64,000 bases of DNA from Globodera rostochiensis (Eukaryota > Nematoda > Chromadorea > Rhabditida > Heteroderidae), in assembly GCA_018350325.1 (NCBI GenBank), contig JAEVLN010000010.1:930001-994000 (forward strand), given 5' to 3'. Under the pieces are notes generated by a model. That model was given only the letters and a program-made list of their open reading frames with translations. It had not been told where the DNA came from and made no database searches. Made by a program: the position numbers and the translations under genes. Below are positions 42,860 through 52,844 of the stretch, in pieces (the first letter of the stretch is position 1; each line of letters opens with the position of its first letter).

Positions 42860-43658
42860 CCCACTCAACAGACCCCCCGAAACTGCTGAGAGAAGCCCCG
42901 GTGGGCACGAAATTCATATAGGTAAGCTAATCAATTAATAAATAACCACAAAATTGGCGATGCCCAAATATGGACAAAAATTGCAAAATATGGACGAAAT
43001 ATGCATAAAAAAATTTTTAAATATATCAAAAAAGGGGCTCAAGATTTCCTAAAAGAGCAATAAAAATTTTTATATGTAAATTAAAGGCAAAAATTTTTTG
43101 AAATAAGCAGAATTTTATTTTTTTGGTGGCCGAGTTTTTAATTGCGAAAATATCAATTTTAGGGGTGCATTTTTTGAAAATTTTAAAAAGTCGATCCTTA
43201 GGGGTGTGTTTTTCGTTTTTATTGCATTTTTGTTAACGAATTTTTGAAAAATGGCGAAATATGGAAAAATATGGATTTCCATATAAACCGCGGCCCTACT
43301 AATAACTTACCAAACAATTTAATTCCACAAATCGGTTTATGTTTTTTGAGTCTGAGTATTTAAATGACAAACTGTTTCTAATTGCATCACAATATAAATA
43401 ATATTAATTAATTAATAATATAATTCTTATTAATTATATTCTTTTTGTTTTGTCAAGGCGCAAAGCCGTAGCTTAATGATAGTTTATCATCTACTCATCC
43501 TAAGAAATTTTTACAATTCGGCCTCCGGAGCGGCAGCAAAGTGAACTAATCAGTCTTCCCGTCATAATCAGCTTTTCCAGTTTTTATTAAAAGCAAAAAT
43601 AAAAAATTTCACAAATGTTTAAATTTTCATTAATTAGCGAAACATGGACGAGCCCCGA
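42860..43658. other. Spacer downstream of gene K
   Basis: Contains AAATATGGA motifs (42960-43290) like the interior of the 32128-32884 MITE. A segment near 43545-43580 matches the blocks that follow genes B and D. No gene seen. Confidence 0.45.
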
Positions 43659-43771
43659 CTCGCTACCTGCCAACTCGCTATCTTTTGCTTGTTTATAGCT
43701 TCAACTAATTGTAAGCTTTCGAATGATATCAAAATGTTTTTGATTTAGTTGACTTTGAAAGAAGTTATGAG

Positions 43772-45372
43772 CAGGGCTGCGTCGAAACCTTTCGATTTCG
43801 ATTTCGATAATTTCGAGGTTTTTCTTTCGTTTCGATTTCGAAAATCGAAAGACGAATTCTTCGAAATTTTTGTCGAAAGAGAAATATGTTCATTTGTTTT
43901 TCATAACATGTTTACTTTCTATGATCGTAATTAAGTATTGACTTACATGATAAACTGAATAAAGTGCGAATGATTTTTATTGTTCAATCTATTAATGCTC
44001 ACACACACATTTATTTATTGATCACAATTGAATTCTTTACGTAAATATTTTCTCCTTTAGGGGTTTAAAAATGGCCAATTCGTACGATAAGAGTTCATGG
44101 TGGTTTTATTTCGAGCGGACGGGGAAGACCGGAGCCAAATGCAAGCATTGTGTTGTAGAAATTGATCAGGGCGTAACAAAATCTACAGCAAAATTGGAGT
44201 GGCACCTAAAGACAAGGCACCCAATCATTTACAGAGAAAAGAACAATGCTAAGAAGGAACAAAAGGAAGCAAAAAAAGAAGTGCTGCAAACCAAGCTCAA
44301 TTTCATCACACCTCGCACAGAACAGACGCTAGGTTTGCAGAGAAAACTATTGTCTGCTTAATTTTTATAATAGATGATAGCCTTTCTAATGCTGAAGGAG
44401 AAAATGACTCGGACGGAGCCACAACTTCAACTCAATCTCGACCAAATCCGAAAACCCCTTTGACAATTGAAAAAGCGTTTTCCCAATTGAAACGGAGGAT
44501 TTGATCATGATAATGATTGCGGTTGATGGTCTACCATTGATGACAACTGAAAAGCCAGGATTTTTGCAATTTGTTGGAAAAACTCTTCCAAATTTTGAAG
44601 TCAAGTAAGCGAATTTAATTTTACATTTTTAATATCAAGAACGATCAATTAATCTTAAGGGGTCGTCGCTACTACTGCGACGTTGTTTTGCCTCGCGTTT
44701 TTGAGCGTCTGCGTGCAAAAATGCTAAAAGAAATTAAATCTGTTGATTGGCTGAGTATTACATCTGACATTTGGTCGTCAAAGGACTACAATCACTCACT
44801 CCTCGGTAAACAAATTATAAATTTCTCAGTCCGTCGACCACACAGCAGAACCGGATGCCTTTACGTTGAGCATGCTGGAGCTGGACCGATTTCTTGGCTC
44901 AGCTCGAATCAAACCGGCGATTGAATTGCCATACTGGTGGAATCAAAACCGGCACGACTACCCATGGCTCTATAAACTTTACGAGCGATATCATTCAGCG
45001 CCGGTTGGATCGGTTGAATCGGAGAGAGTGTTTTCCAGCGCCGGATATATTGTGAATGATCTGCGCCGGAGTTTGAGTGGAGAATCCATCAAAATGTTGC
45101 TTTTTATTCACCAAAATGCCCGTTTATTCAATTTTGATTTTTGATTTATTATGTTGATATAATTGCCAATGATGTCGAACTAATGAAAGGTAAAAAATTT
45201 TTTAAAAAAAGAATATTTTTGTCCCACTTTCGAAAAGTCTCTTCCGTTTCGATTTCGATTTCGATAATTTCGAGGTTTTTCTTTCGTTTCGATTTCGAAA
45301 ACCTAAATAAAAAAATTTCGATTTCGAAGTCAATTTCGATTTCGATTAAATTTTTCTTTCGACGCAGCCCTG
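43772..45372 (+). mobile_element. hAT transposon, internally deleted (1601 bp)
   Basis: Terminal inverted repeats CAGGGCTGCGTCGAAA and TTTCGACGCAGCCCTG are flanked by the 8-bp duplication GTTATGAG at 43764-43771 and 45373-45380. Subterminal regions carry many TTTCGATTTCGA motifs in both arms. It contains the transposase remnants described separately. Confidence 0.92.
44071..45144 (+). pseudogene. hAT transposase remnant: BED zinc finger and C-terminal dimerisation region
   Basis: The first segment (44071-44332) encodes a BED-type zinc finger (CKHC, then WHLKTRH). After a likely 41-base intron, 44374 onward continues to a stop near 44502. A frameshifted segment (IAVDGLPLMTTEKPGFLQF, then RRYYCDVVLPRVFERL) matches the usual hAT region before the catalytic core. 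Most of the core is missing. The last part (about 44870-45144) encodes the hAT dimerisation region (YWWNQNRHDYPWLYKL, SVESERVFSSAG). It is therefore not an active transposase. Confidence 0.88.
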
Positions 45373-45421
45373 GTTATGAGCAAAAAGCTTGAAAAAAGAT
45401 AGCGAGTTGGCAGGTAGCGAG

Positions 45422-46542
45422 CTGGGTATTTACCAACATCCGGTAACCAAAAAATTTCGCATCAAATGAAATTTAGTATAAGTAAATTTAACAATTTTAA
45501 GATTTCTCTTTGCTATATTCTATGGGATAAAGACTTTATTTATGAAGTATTTGTTTTTGGTTTCAAAATTTGAAAGAGAAATTTGTCGAAATTTTTTTGA
45601 TAAATAGGGGGCGGGTTTTTAGGCATTTGATCAATTTTGAATTTATTGCCAAATTCACAAATTTTGTACTTTTTAGTCCTTTTTCAAAAAAAAATTCATG
45701 AAAAAAAAAGCCACACCTCTAAAACCTTTTGTTGGCTTTGATCTCCACGGTGCGATTAATAATGTCCGAAGATATATTGGTTTATAAATTATGCACTAGG
45801 GTTGTTGGCGGTCGGGGGTTTTTTCCCGACGGTCTCTATTCCTAAAAAGTAGAAACCGGAATTTTGAAGTAACAAGATTCGGAAAATAGATATCGGATTT
45901 TCCAAAAATAAAAATAATCCCGATCCCGGTCCCGGTCGGACCGGAATCAAATTCAAGAAAATTTTTAAGAAGATTTTAATGATATTTTATTAAGAAAAAT
46001 TCTTTCTATTGTCGTTTACCCCCAAAAGCCACAAAAAGTCCACAAGATCTCTAAAGACCACAACATCAAATCCGCATTTCAAAAAAAATTCGCATTGACC
46101 TTTCCAACAGAATGAGAGGAAAAAGCCGCAGATATAACAACCCTACCATTGACCATTACAAGAAAAAATTTCCCCATTTTCAATCCCGGTTAATCCCGGA
46201 TTTCGATTCCGGTTTTGAAAAGTCGAGATCCCGATCCCGGTTCAATAGCTGGTCCCGATCCCGGCTTTCACGATCCCGGTCAATCCCGATTTTTACCAAA
46301 ATCCCGATCGTCCAACTCTACTCCTATTCTTGATGAGCTCCGACCCTCGGGGTGGGAAAGTCGGGGTCGGGGTCGGAAGCGACCAAATTTTTCGGGGAAC
46401 ACGTCTTAAATTTTGGGAGCTTCAGTGAAATTTTTAAATTAAAATCCCAATCCCGTCCAACTCTACTCCTTTCTTGAAAACAACCAGCACGAAGGACAGG
46501 TCTTATGACAAAGATCCGACGAACAAAATAATTTCTTGAAAA
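45422..46542. other. Spacer between the hAT insertion and gene L
   Basis: No gene seen. Contains GATCCCGGT-type and TCGGGG-type repeat fragments (45800-46460), including ends reading CCCGTCCAACTCTA that also precede the gene C and gene I units. Confidence 0.45.
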
Positions 46543-46872
46543 GGATTGAGTGCGTCTTGCGCAATTGGAAAACAATTTTTTTAGTCACGATGCGCAATTA
46601 ATTTGCCCAAAAAATGGGTGAATTTTGCACGATTTGATGGACGAACGCTGATCGTTGGGCTTTTGAGCGGAGTTGGCCATTTTGATCATTTTTATTGCCG
46701 TTTTTTAAATGGTTGAAAAGAATTCATTCGAACTTCCAGTTATACGGCGTAATGATGATGATGATCAAAAAAATTTGGTAAAATCGTATAAAATGAGCGA
46801 CCAATGTCCGTCAATGTACCACTCAAACAAACTCTTCCATTCAACCTCCTCTTCCCCAAGACAAACGCGATA
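46543..46872 (+). promoter_or_regulatory. Conserved family 1 promoter block, gene L
   Basis: Complete block (CTTGCGCAATTGG, GATGCGCAATTAATTTGCCC). TATAAAAT at 46787-46794, 86 bases before the ATG. Confidence 0.7.
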
Positions 46873-47409
46873 ATGAGCTCTTCAATCGCCGTGATCATGC
46901 TGCTTGTGCTGGCCAATGCTTTCGTTGTGCAAGCCGACGCTGCCGGGATCAAGTAACCATTTTTAAAATATTGCCAATTAACAGATTTTAAGAGCTAATT
47001 TCATTTGTAATTTTTGAAATAATAGCCCGAGGGTCCATGGGTTTAATTTGTTCACGCCCGGGGCGGCTACCATTCATCTTTTGTCTATCTTCTAACATAT
47101 TTGCCTTTTAGTCGCTTCAAACGCTGCTCAACCTGCGCGCCAAGCTACGGCTACAACGGCTACGGCTACAACGGTGGAAGCGCAGCCGCTGCCGCGTCTG
47201 CTGCCGCGGCAAACGGAGGCTACGGCGGCTACGGTGGAAACGCGGCCGCCGCCTCATCCGCAGCCGCGGCCAACGGAGGCTACGGCGGCTACGGTGGAAA
47301 CGCGGCCGCCGCCTCATCCGCAGCCGCGGCCAACGGTGGCCATGGCGGCTACGGTGGTTACGGTGGTTACGGTGGTTACGGCGGTTGCACAACTTGCGGA
47401 CGCAAATAA
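46873..47409 (+). CDS. Ala/Gly-rich silk-like secreted CxxC protein, array gene L
   Basis: Two exons: 46873-46952 and 47112-47409 (125 residues). Signal peptide MSSSIAVIMLLVLANAFVVQ, NRFKR, then CSTCAPSYGYNGYGYNGG. Three Ala modules separated by NGGYGGYGGN follow, then NGGHGGYGGYGGYGGYGG and CTTCGRK. Intron 1 is short and keeps only the right half of the hairpin block, like gene F. It is the last array gene in the window. AATAAA at 47577-47582. Confidence 0.87.
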
Positions 47410-47582
47410 ACGCGCAACGTCAGGGCTAGAGAAGAAAAAGAAGGCACAATGGATGGACAAATTTTACCAAAAGCATTTCCATAGGCTCATAAAGCATTTT
47501 TAACCCACGTGCTGTTGTAGTAGCTGTTTTGAAGGCGGCCAAACAACGATTCGACACGCAATTATTGTTTTTTGGAAATAAA

Positions 47583-48311
47583 TATTTATTTAGAAAGAAA
47601 TTTTCATTGACAACGGAGGCAAACATTTGTTCCCACTCGACAGACCCCGAAACTGCAGAAGAAACCCTCGGCCGGGGGCACAAGTTTTACAAAAATAATC
47701 ATTTAAACAACCACAAAAAAATTGGCGAGAAACCCCCCAAAAAGCTGTCTAATCATTTGTTTTTCAGATTTATCATTTAGAATAGGAATAATATTTAACC
47801 AAACATTTTGTTAAATTTTTGGCCTTTTGACTGCGCAAAAGAATTTTGTTTTTATGATTGACCACTCTCACATCATAAATGATCATTTACCCTTGTTTCT
47901 GTCGAAAATGTGGGAATAATCCATCCACTGGGTTCATTCTGTGGCATTTTGATGGGACTCAAAGGAATTTGGACAAGTCCATTATTTGCTCATCATCTGT
48001 GCTGATTACGAACGTTCCATCGACGGAATGTTTGAGTTCAGCCGTCCATTTTTTAAATTTTTTTTTGCCACAACAAAATTCTTCGTCATGTGCTTGGGTG
48101 CGCAAATTGTGATTGACGGGTCGCGCTGATCGGAATAAATATTTTGGCTAAAATTTTATTAAACCCTTCGCCAATGCCCCCACGTCAATGAACCGAAATT
48201 CAACGAAAACATTTAGTCCATAGTCATTGGCTGCTGATCCGAACAAAACATCTTTTATTACTCCAATCAATCACCGCCCCCCCCCCGACATCCGCCCCCC
48301 CCCCGTTTTTG
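47583..48311. other. 5' region of the peptide precursor gene
   Basis: Bases 47880-48155 have a diverged duplicate at 17055-17345. C-runs lie at 48276-48304. No other gene seen. Confidence 0.5.
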
Positions 48312-48397
48312 TGGGTATTTAAGCGCGTTGTTGTCACCGGTGCTGTACAGCAATTGTTTCTGTTTCATTTTCATCCTCTTTCACAACTGAACCAAAA
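48312..48397 (+). promoter_or_regulatory. Core promoter of the peptide precursor gene
   Basis: GGTATTTAAGCGCG at 48313-48326 is a TATA-like element about 80 bases before the ATG. It is followed by a short 5' UTR with no visible trans-splice acceptor. Confidence 0.5.
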
Positions 48398-48598
48398 ATG
48401 CACTTGCGCTTGAACTCTCTGCACAGCTTCGTGATGTTGCTACTGGTGCTGTTAGTGTTGGTGGCCGTGTCGTGGACGCCCTGCTCCGCCGGAGTGACCG
48501 CCGCGATGAGGTTGAAGCGCCAAGATTGGTTCTCCGGCAGCATGATGAGCGCCCGTGGTGCCGGATCCGGCGGATGGAATCTGTTCGGCGGTCGCTGA
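48398..48598 (+). CDS. Small secreted neuropeptide-like precursor
   Basis: Single exon, 66 residues. A signal peptide covers about residues 1-32 (core FVMLLLVLLVLVAVSW). A KR pair at 40-41 precedes a 25-residue C-terminal peptide that starts QDWFSGSMM and ends GGWNLFGGR. An N-terminal Gln could cyclise to pyroglutamate. A terminal GR could be trimmed and amidated. These are the usual marks of a peptide hormone or neuropeptide-like precursor, but the sequence matches no family I recognise. A processed secreted effector peptide is an alternative. A likely AATAAA lies near 48721. A deleted copy is at 17055-17500. Confidence 0.72.
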   Translation: MHLRLNSLHSFVMLLLVLLVLVAVSWTPCSAGVTAAMRLKRQDWFSGSMMSARGAGSGGWNLFGGR

Positions 48599-48766
48599 AG
48601 ATGGCACGGCATTTGATGGATGGCATGCTTAACCAATCAATCAGCTTTCTCTCATGACATTGCTCACAATTTCACAATTATTTTGAATTTAAAATTATTA
48701 ATACTCTTATGCTGCATATGCAATAAATACGAATTGACTTCGTTGCGGTTTCATCATTAGCTTGTT

Positions 48767-49416
48767 TAGGGCCCGCATTTTTAGGAGTTCACCAATTTTT
48801 GCAAATTTATGTTGATGAGAGAAATTGGCTTTCCGGAAAACCAAATTCTGTCCCAGCTAGTTTCCGGAACAAATTCTGGTCCGTGCTGACTTTCCGGAAC
48901 ATCAAAATTCATGTGCATTTCAGATACAGATTTTAAGTTTCCGGAAAACCATTCTTGTCCATGCAGAGTTTCCGGAACACAAATTCATGTGCATTTGAGA
49001 TTTTCTGAAAATCAAATAGGTCTATGCTGAGTTTACGGAAATCGACTTTCCGGAACACCAAATCATGTGAATTCTGGTTTAGCTGGCTTTCCGGAAGACC
49101 AAACTCTGGTCCAGTTGTCTTTTTGGAACAGCGAATTCTGGTCCATGCTGACTTTTCGAAACCAAATTCTGGTCCATACTGACTTTCCGGAACATCAATT
49201 CATGTGCATTTCAGATTTCCAGAACATCAAATATTCTAGTCCATGCGGAGTTTCCGGAAAACCATTCTGGTACTTAATTGGCCAAATCGCCTGAAAAGTT
49301 GCACGCCTTAAAGTATTTTTGGCCAAATTTTCTAAGAGTTTCAAAAAGCAAAACGACATGACAAAAATTAGCATGTAAATGCTCAAGTTTTTCGAGCCTA
49401 AAAAATCCGCGCCCTA
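48767..49416. repeat. Probable TIR element with internal GGAA-type minisatellite
   Basis: Ends TAGGGCCCGCATTTTTAGG and CCTAAAAAATCCGCGCCCTA are imperfect inverted repeats. No clear target duplication. The interior (48830-49275) carries about a dozen degenerate units around TTTCCGGAA and ATTCTGGTCCATGCTGA. Confidence 0.55.
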
Positions 49417-49523
49417 CTGATTACAAATAGCGAGAGTTAACAGATTTATTCGGCCAAAACCACCGCACACTCGACTATGGCGGCCAATAAGCAGGGGCTA
49501 ATCTTTTTCGTTTATGACAGTTA

Positions 49524-50503
49524 GAGTTCGGACGGGCGCCCGGTTCGGGCGGGCAACGGGCGGGCATTCGGCCGGGCGGGCGCCCGACTTGGAAATATTC
49601 GATCCGGACTAAAGCCCGGTATTCGCCCGGCAAAGCCCGCCCGGACGAAAAACCAAAAAATATTCGCCCGGCAAAGCCCGCCCGGCCCCTTTTAGGTAGC
49701 CCGGAAAAAAGCCCGCCCGGCCCCAAAAAACCGAATATTTTTATGTCATTTTTGCATGTTCGTATTTTTAAATTAACTTCCAACAGGATGCCAAACTATT
49801 ATAAATAAAAGCAATAAATACATCGCACAGTTATAGTACTATTATAAATGCAATTTATATTTGTTGATTTTCTTTTAATCATTTCTTAATTATGCCGAGA
49901 GGCGCCGTCGAGGAAATTTTAATTTTTGACTCTATTGTTAAGTTTGAAAATACGGTACTTTCTTAAAGGGTTTTAGGCAGGCACATATGCAGGGAGTGGA
50001 TGCCCCCTCCGAAATGTTTTTTGAGAACAAAACCATAGTAGGGAACCCCTTTGCTTTGCAAAATTCGTAATTTTTGGACCAATTTTCTTTACAAATCTCA
50101 TCAAAAATCAAAAAAATTCCTCGCATTCGTAAAAACTTCAAAAAAAGGTACCGTATTTTTAAATTTTGGATGAAAATCTCTTAACAAATTGAGTAAAAAA
50201 TTCAAAAATTATTACGATATTTACGATTACGATACGATACACCATCCCTTGTCTATATCGTACATGATCAGGAATTTTTAAGCTGTTTCTAAAAATTTTT
50301 AAATATTCGCCCGGTATTCGGATTTTTTCCAAAATCCGGGCTAAAGCCCGGTATTCGCCCGGCAAAGCCCGCCCGGACGAAAAACCAAAAAATATTCGCC
50401 CGGCAAAGCCCGCCCGGACAAAAAATCGAAAAAAGCCCGCCCGGCCACTTTCGGGTTGCCCGGAAAAAAGCCCGCCCGGCCCCAACCCGATTATCCGAAC
50501 CTA
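49524..50503. mobile_element. Second copy of the GC-rich TIR element
   Basis: Same orientation and layout as 15027-15808: left AGAGTTCGGACGGGCGCCCG, right CCGATTATCCGAACCT. The AT-rich core is longer by about 200 bases and contains a diverged hairpin motif near 49890-49912. The ends are more decayed and no target duplication is visible. Confidence 0.7.
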
Positions 50504-51420
50504 TCCCCAACATTGACAATTATACAAAAAATAAGTTTAATTCAAATGTTATGCATGAAAAATATTTTTTAAGATAAATAATATTTTTTGAACAAATATT
50601 AATTTATAATTTGTAAAAAAGTAGCAGAGATTTACCAATATATCCAAAGCCTTTAAATTCTCTTTGATCGGTTCCGAACCGTAAAACCGTGAATTTTTCG
50701 GGGTTTGCTTATCCAAAAAGTTTGTTCAAAAATAATTCGTTGCCACTTCAAATATTTTTAAATCATTATGCCAAAGCCAACTTTCGTTACGTAACACAAA
50801 AGCGGGTACATCTAGTCCCTCGGACACGGACGTTTCAGTGCCTTCTTTTGCGCATTTTAAGCTAGCTTAGGCCTAAGCCTAACAATCCCAAGCCAGGGTG
50901 GCATAGGCCTAAGCCTAACAATCCCAAGCCAGGGTGGCATAGGCCTAAGCCTAACGAACCCCTAAATCTCTAACGTTTCCCCAGTTATTCTATCCGGCTT
51001 TTGAGTTAACACTTAAAACAAAAAAGTCGTTTTTCCTTATTTTCAAAAATTGTTCAAAACTGCGTTATACGCGTGATCGACTATTGACTACTTCGTAAGA
51101 AATGATCAGACCCAGAAAAAAGCTACTAAAAAGTCAGACACAAGCATGCATTTTACCTTTCTTTGCTATCGAATTAATACTGTTCAAACTTTTGAAAATA
51201 GTTTATGCTAAACATATCACCATGACATTGTACGTAAAAACAAAATAATTTACTAAAATAAAAATGCACCTTCTAACAAAAGTCGATATTTAAGAAGTGC
51301 GCTTTAATTGCTTTTTACATTTACAAATTAGAGTCGCTCCTAAAAATACAAGTTCTTCGTTTCAAAACAAAAAGGGTTGTGTCCGTTTCATTTGCGGTCG
51401 GGGGTCAGTTTGAAGTTTCT
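50504..51420. other. Interval with telomere-like short repeats
   Basis: Bases 50865-50955 contain a 36-base unit repeated about 2.5 times, each with GGCCTAAGCCTAAC, i.e. two GCCTAA (TTAGGC) hexamers. A related GGATTAGGCCTAAGC stretch occurs at 61219-61233. No gene seen. Confidence 0.5.
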
Positions 51421-52173
51421 TTATTTTGAAGCAAAAAAAGGTGGTTCGTTTGATTTGGGCACATTTAATTCCGGCACATGCTTATATTGTGCTTTCCAAT
51501 TGGTAAGTGTTTTGTGAGAAATTTCCAAATCTGCTGCAATGTCTCTGTCTTTAATCTTCGGATTTCTTAGCTTTATTTCATAATATTCTTTCAGTTTTCG
51601 CAATTTTTCTTCATTCGTATACTTTTTTATATTGCCCCCAAAAAATTGCTTCTGCCATTTAAAAATTGTTGAGTGACCGACACCGAGTTCCTTGGGAATA
51701 TTGGCATAGAATTGATTCCATTCATTTTGTGAATGTTTTTTTTCTTGCTTAAATTTGTTTTTTAATTCAATGAATTCTTGGATAAATTCAAGTTTTCTGT
51801 CATCAGAATATCGATTTACTTTCTTGGGTTTTGAGTAAGGGGTTTCACTTTTCTGATCTTGTAGGGGATTTGAATCGAAAAGTTCAACAGGGACTTCATT
51901 GAGATCAATTTCAGAGCGATCATTTCGGTCCCAAGACTTTTCTGATTCATTTTGTTCGTTGTAATGAGAATTTTCATAGCTTGGCGAAGCTTCCATTCTT
52001 TGCGATTCGTTGGGCCCTAATAATTTAGGCTTCTCCTCATCCCCCCAGCCTTCTCCGAATATTTCATCAAAAGTTTTATAAATTTTCACATTATTTCGTG
52101 GCGAATTGACCGATTCAATTGAATTTGTTGCATGGCCTAACACCAAAATTAATAGCCAAAATTCCATTTTCAT
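51421..52173 (-). CDS. Secreted helix-turn-helix repeat protein, copy 5 (single alpha-beta pair)
   Basis: Single-exon frame, 250 residues from ATG at 52173. Signal peptide MKMEFWLLILVLGHA and SPRNNVKIYKTFDEIFGEGW. The acidic linker is of the copy 1 type (SWDRNDRSEIDLNEVPVELF), followed by a basic KPKKVNR stretch. There is one alpha module (122-179, KELGVGHSTIFKWQKQFFGG) and one beta module (185-232, DIAADLEISHKTLTNWKAQY). The tail PKSNEPPFFASK is unique to this copy. It is the smallest intact member and defines the minimal unit of the family. The open frame upstream of 52173 is 5' UTR shared by all copies. Confidence 0.87.
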   Translation of the reverse strand: MKMEFWLLILVLGHATNSIESVNSPRNNVKIYKTFDEIFGEGWGDEEKPKLLGPNESQRMEASPSYENSHYNEQNESEKSWDRNDRSEIDLNEVPVELFDSNPLQDQKSETPYSKPKKVNRYSDDRKLEFIQEFIELKNKFKQEKKHSQNEWNQFYANIPKELGVGHSTIFKWQKQFFGGNIKKYTNEEKLRKLKEYYEIKLRNPKIKDRDIAADLEISHKTLTNWKAQYKHVPELNVPKSNEPPFFASK

Positions 52174-52844
52174 AAAATTAGCAAAAGATAATTTTGAATG
52201 CTTTGGAGGTAAATTAAAAGGCAATATAATTTAAATAAATGCTTATAATAAAAAATAAAATCAATTTAAAATGATTAATCTCAACATTTCATGTTCAGAA
52301 TATGCTTATGGACACGTTGTAATTTGCTGTTGTAAATAAATATTGAGCTAGAAATATCAATTAATAACATCCATTGAATTTGTTGTGCTTTATTATTGCT
52401 TTCTAAACTACAAATTTATTAATGTAAATTTTAAAATTTCTTTTGCCGGCGCTTATTGGCCCGGGGCCAACCCCGACCCCGACTTTCCCGCCCCCGAGGG
52501 GTCGGGGAGGAACCCTACTTTTAATAATATTTTTATGACTCCCACAATTTATTTCCGACTGCAAATATTTTACATTTTAAATGCTTAAAATTAAGATGGT
52601 AAATCATTTGCACCAAAATAATTATTTTGTTTTTTAATTCTTCATCGTTCCTCCTCTCTCTTTTTGTCGCTTTGTTTTCTGTTCGTTCAGTTCGACTGAG
52701 CGTCGACGGTTTGCTAAAAAAATTTAAATTTTAATTAAAATTGCTTAAATTTTATAAAATTTATAAATACACCTCTGCTGGAATCTTTTCACTTTGCTGC
52801 TCAACCTGTATAATTTAAATTTTGTTTCTTTTTTTGCAAAGTTT
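52174..52844. other. 5' flank of HTH copy 5 and 3' flank of the MOLO-1-like gene
   Basis: Shared HTH-family flank to about 52450, then a TCGGGG-type repeat fragment (52455-52515). No further gene seen. Confidence 0.5.

Larger units (their letters stand above)
43659..45421. mobile_element. Foldback element interrupted by a hAT insertion
   Basis: Outer inverted repeats of about 26 bases begin CTCGCTACCTGCCAACTCGC on the left and end GCGAGTTGGCAGGTAGCGAG on the right. Without the hAT insertion it would be about 155 bases long. This is a small MITE-like foldback that served as the hAT target. Confidence 0.7.
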
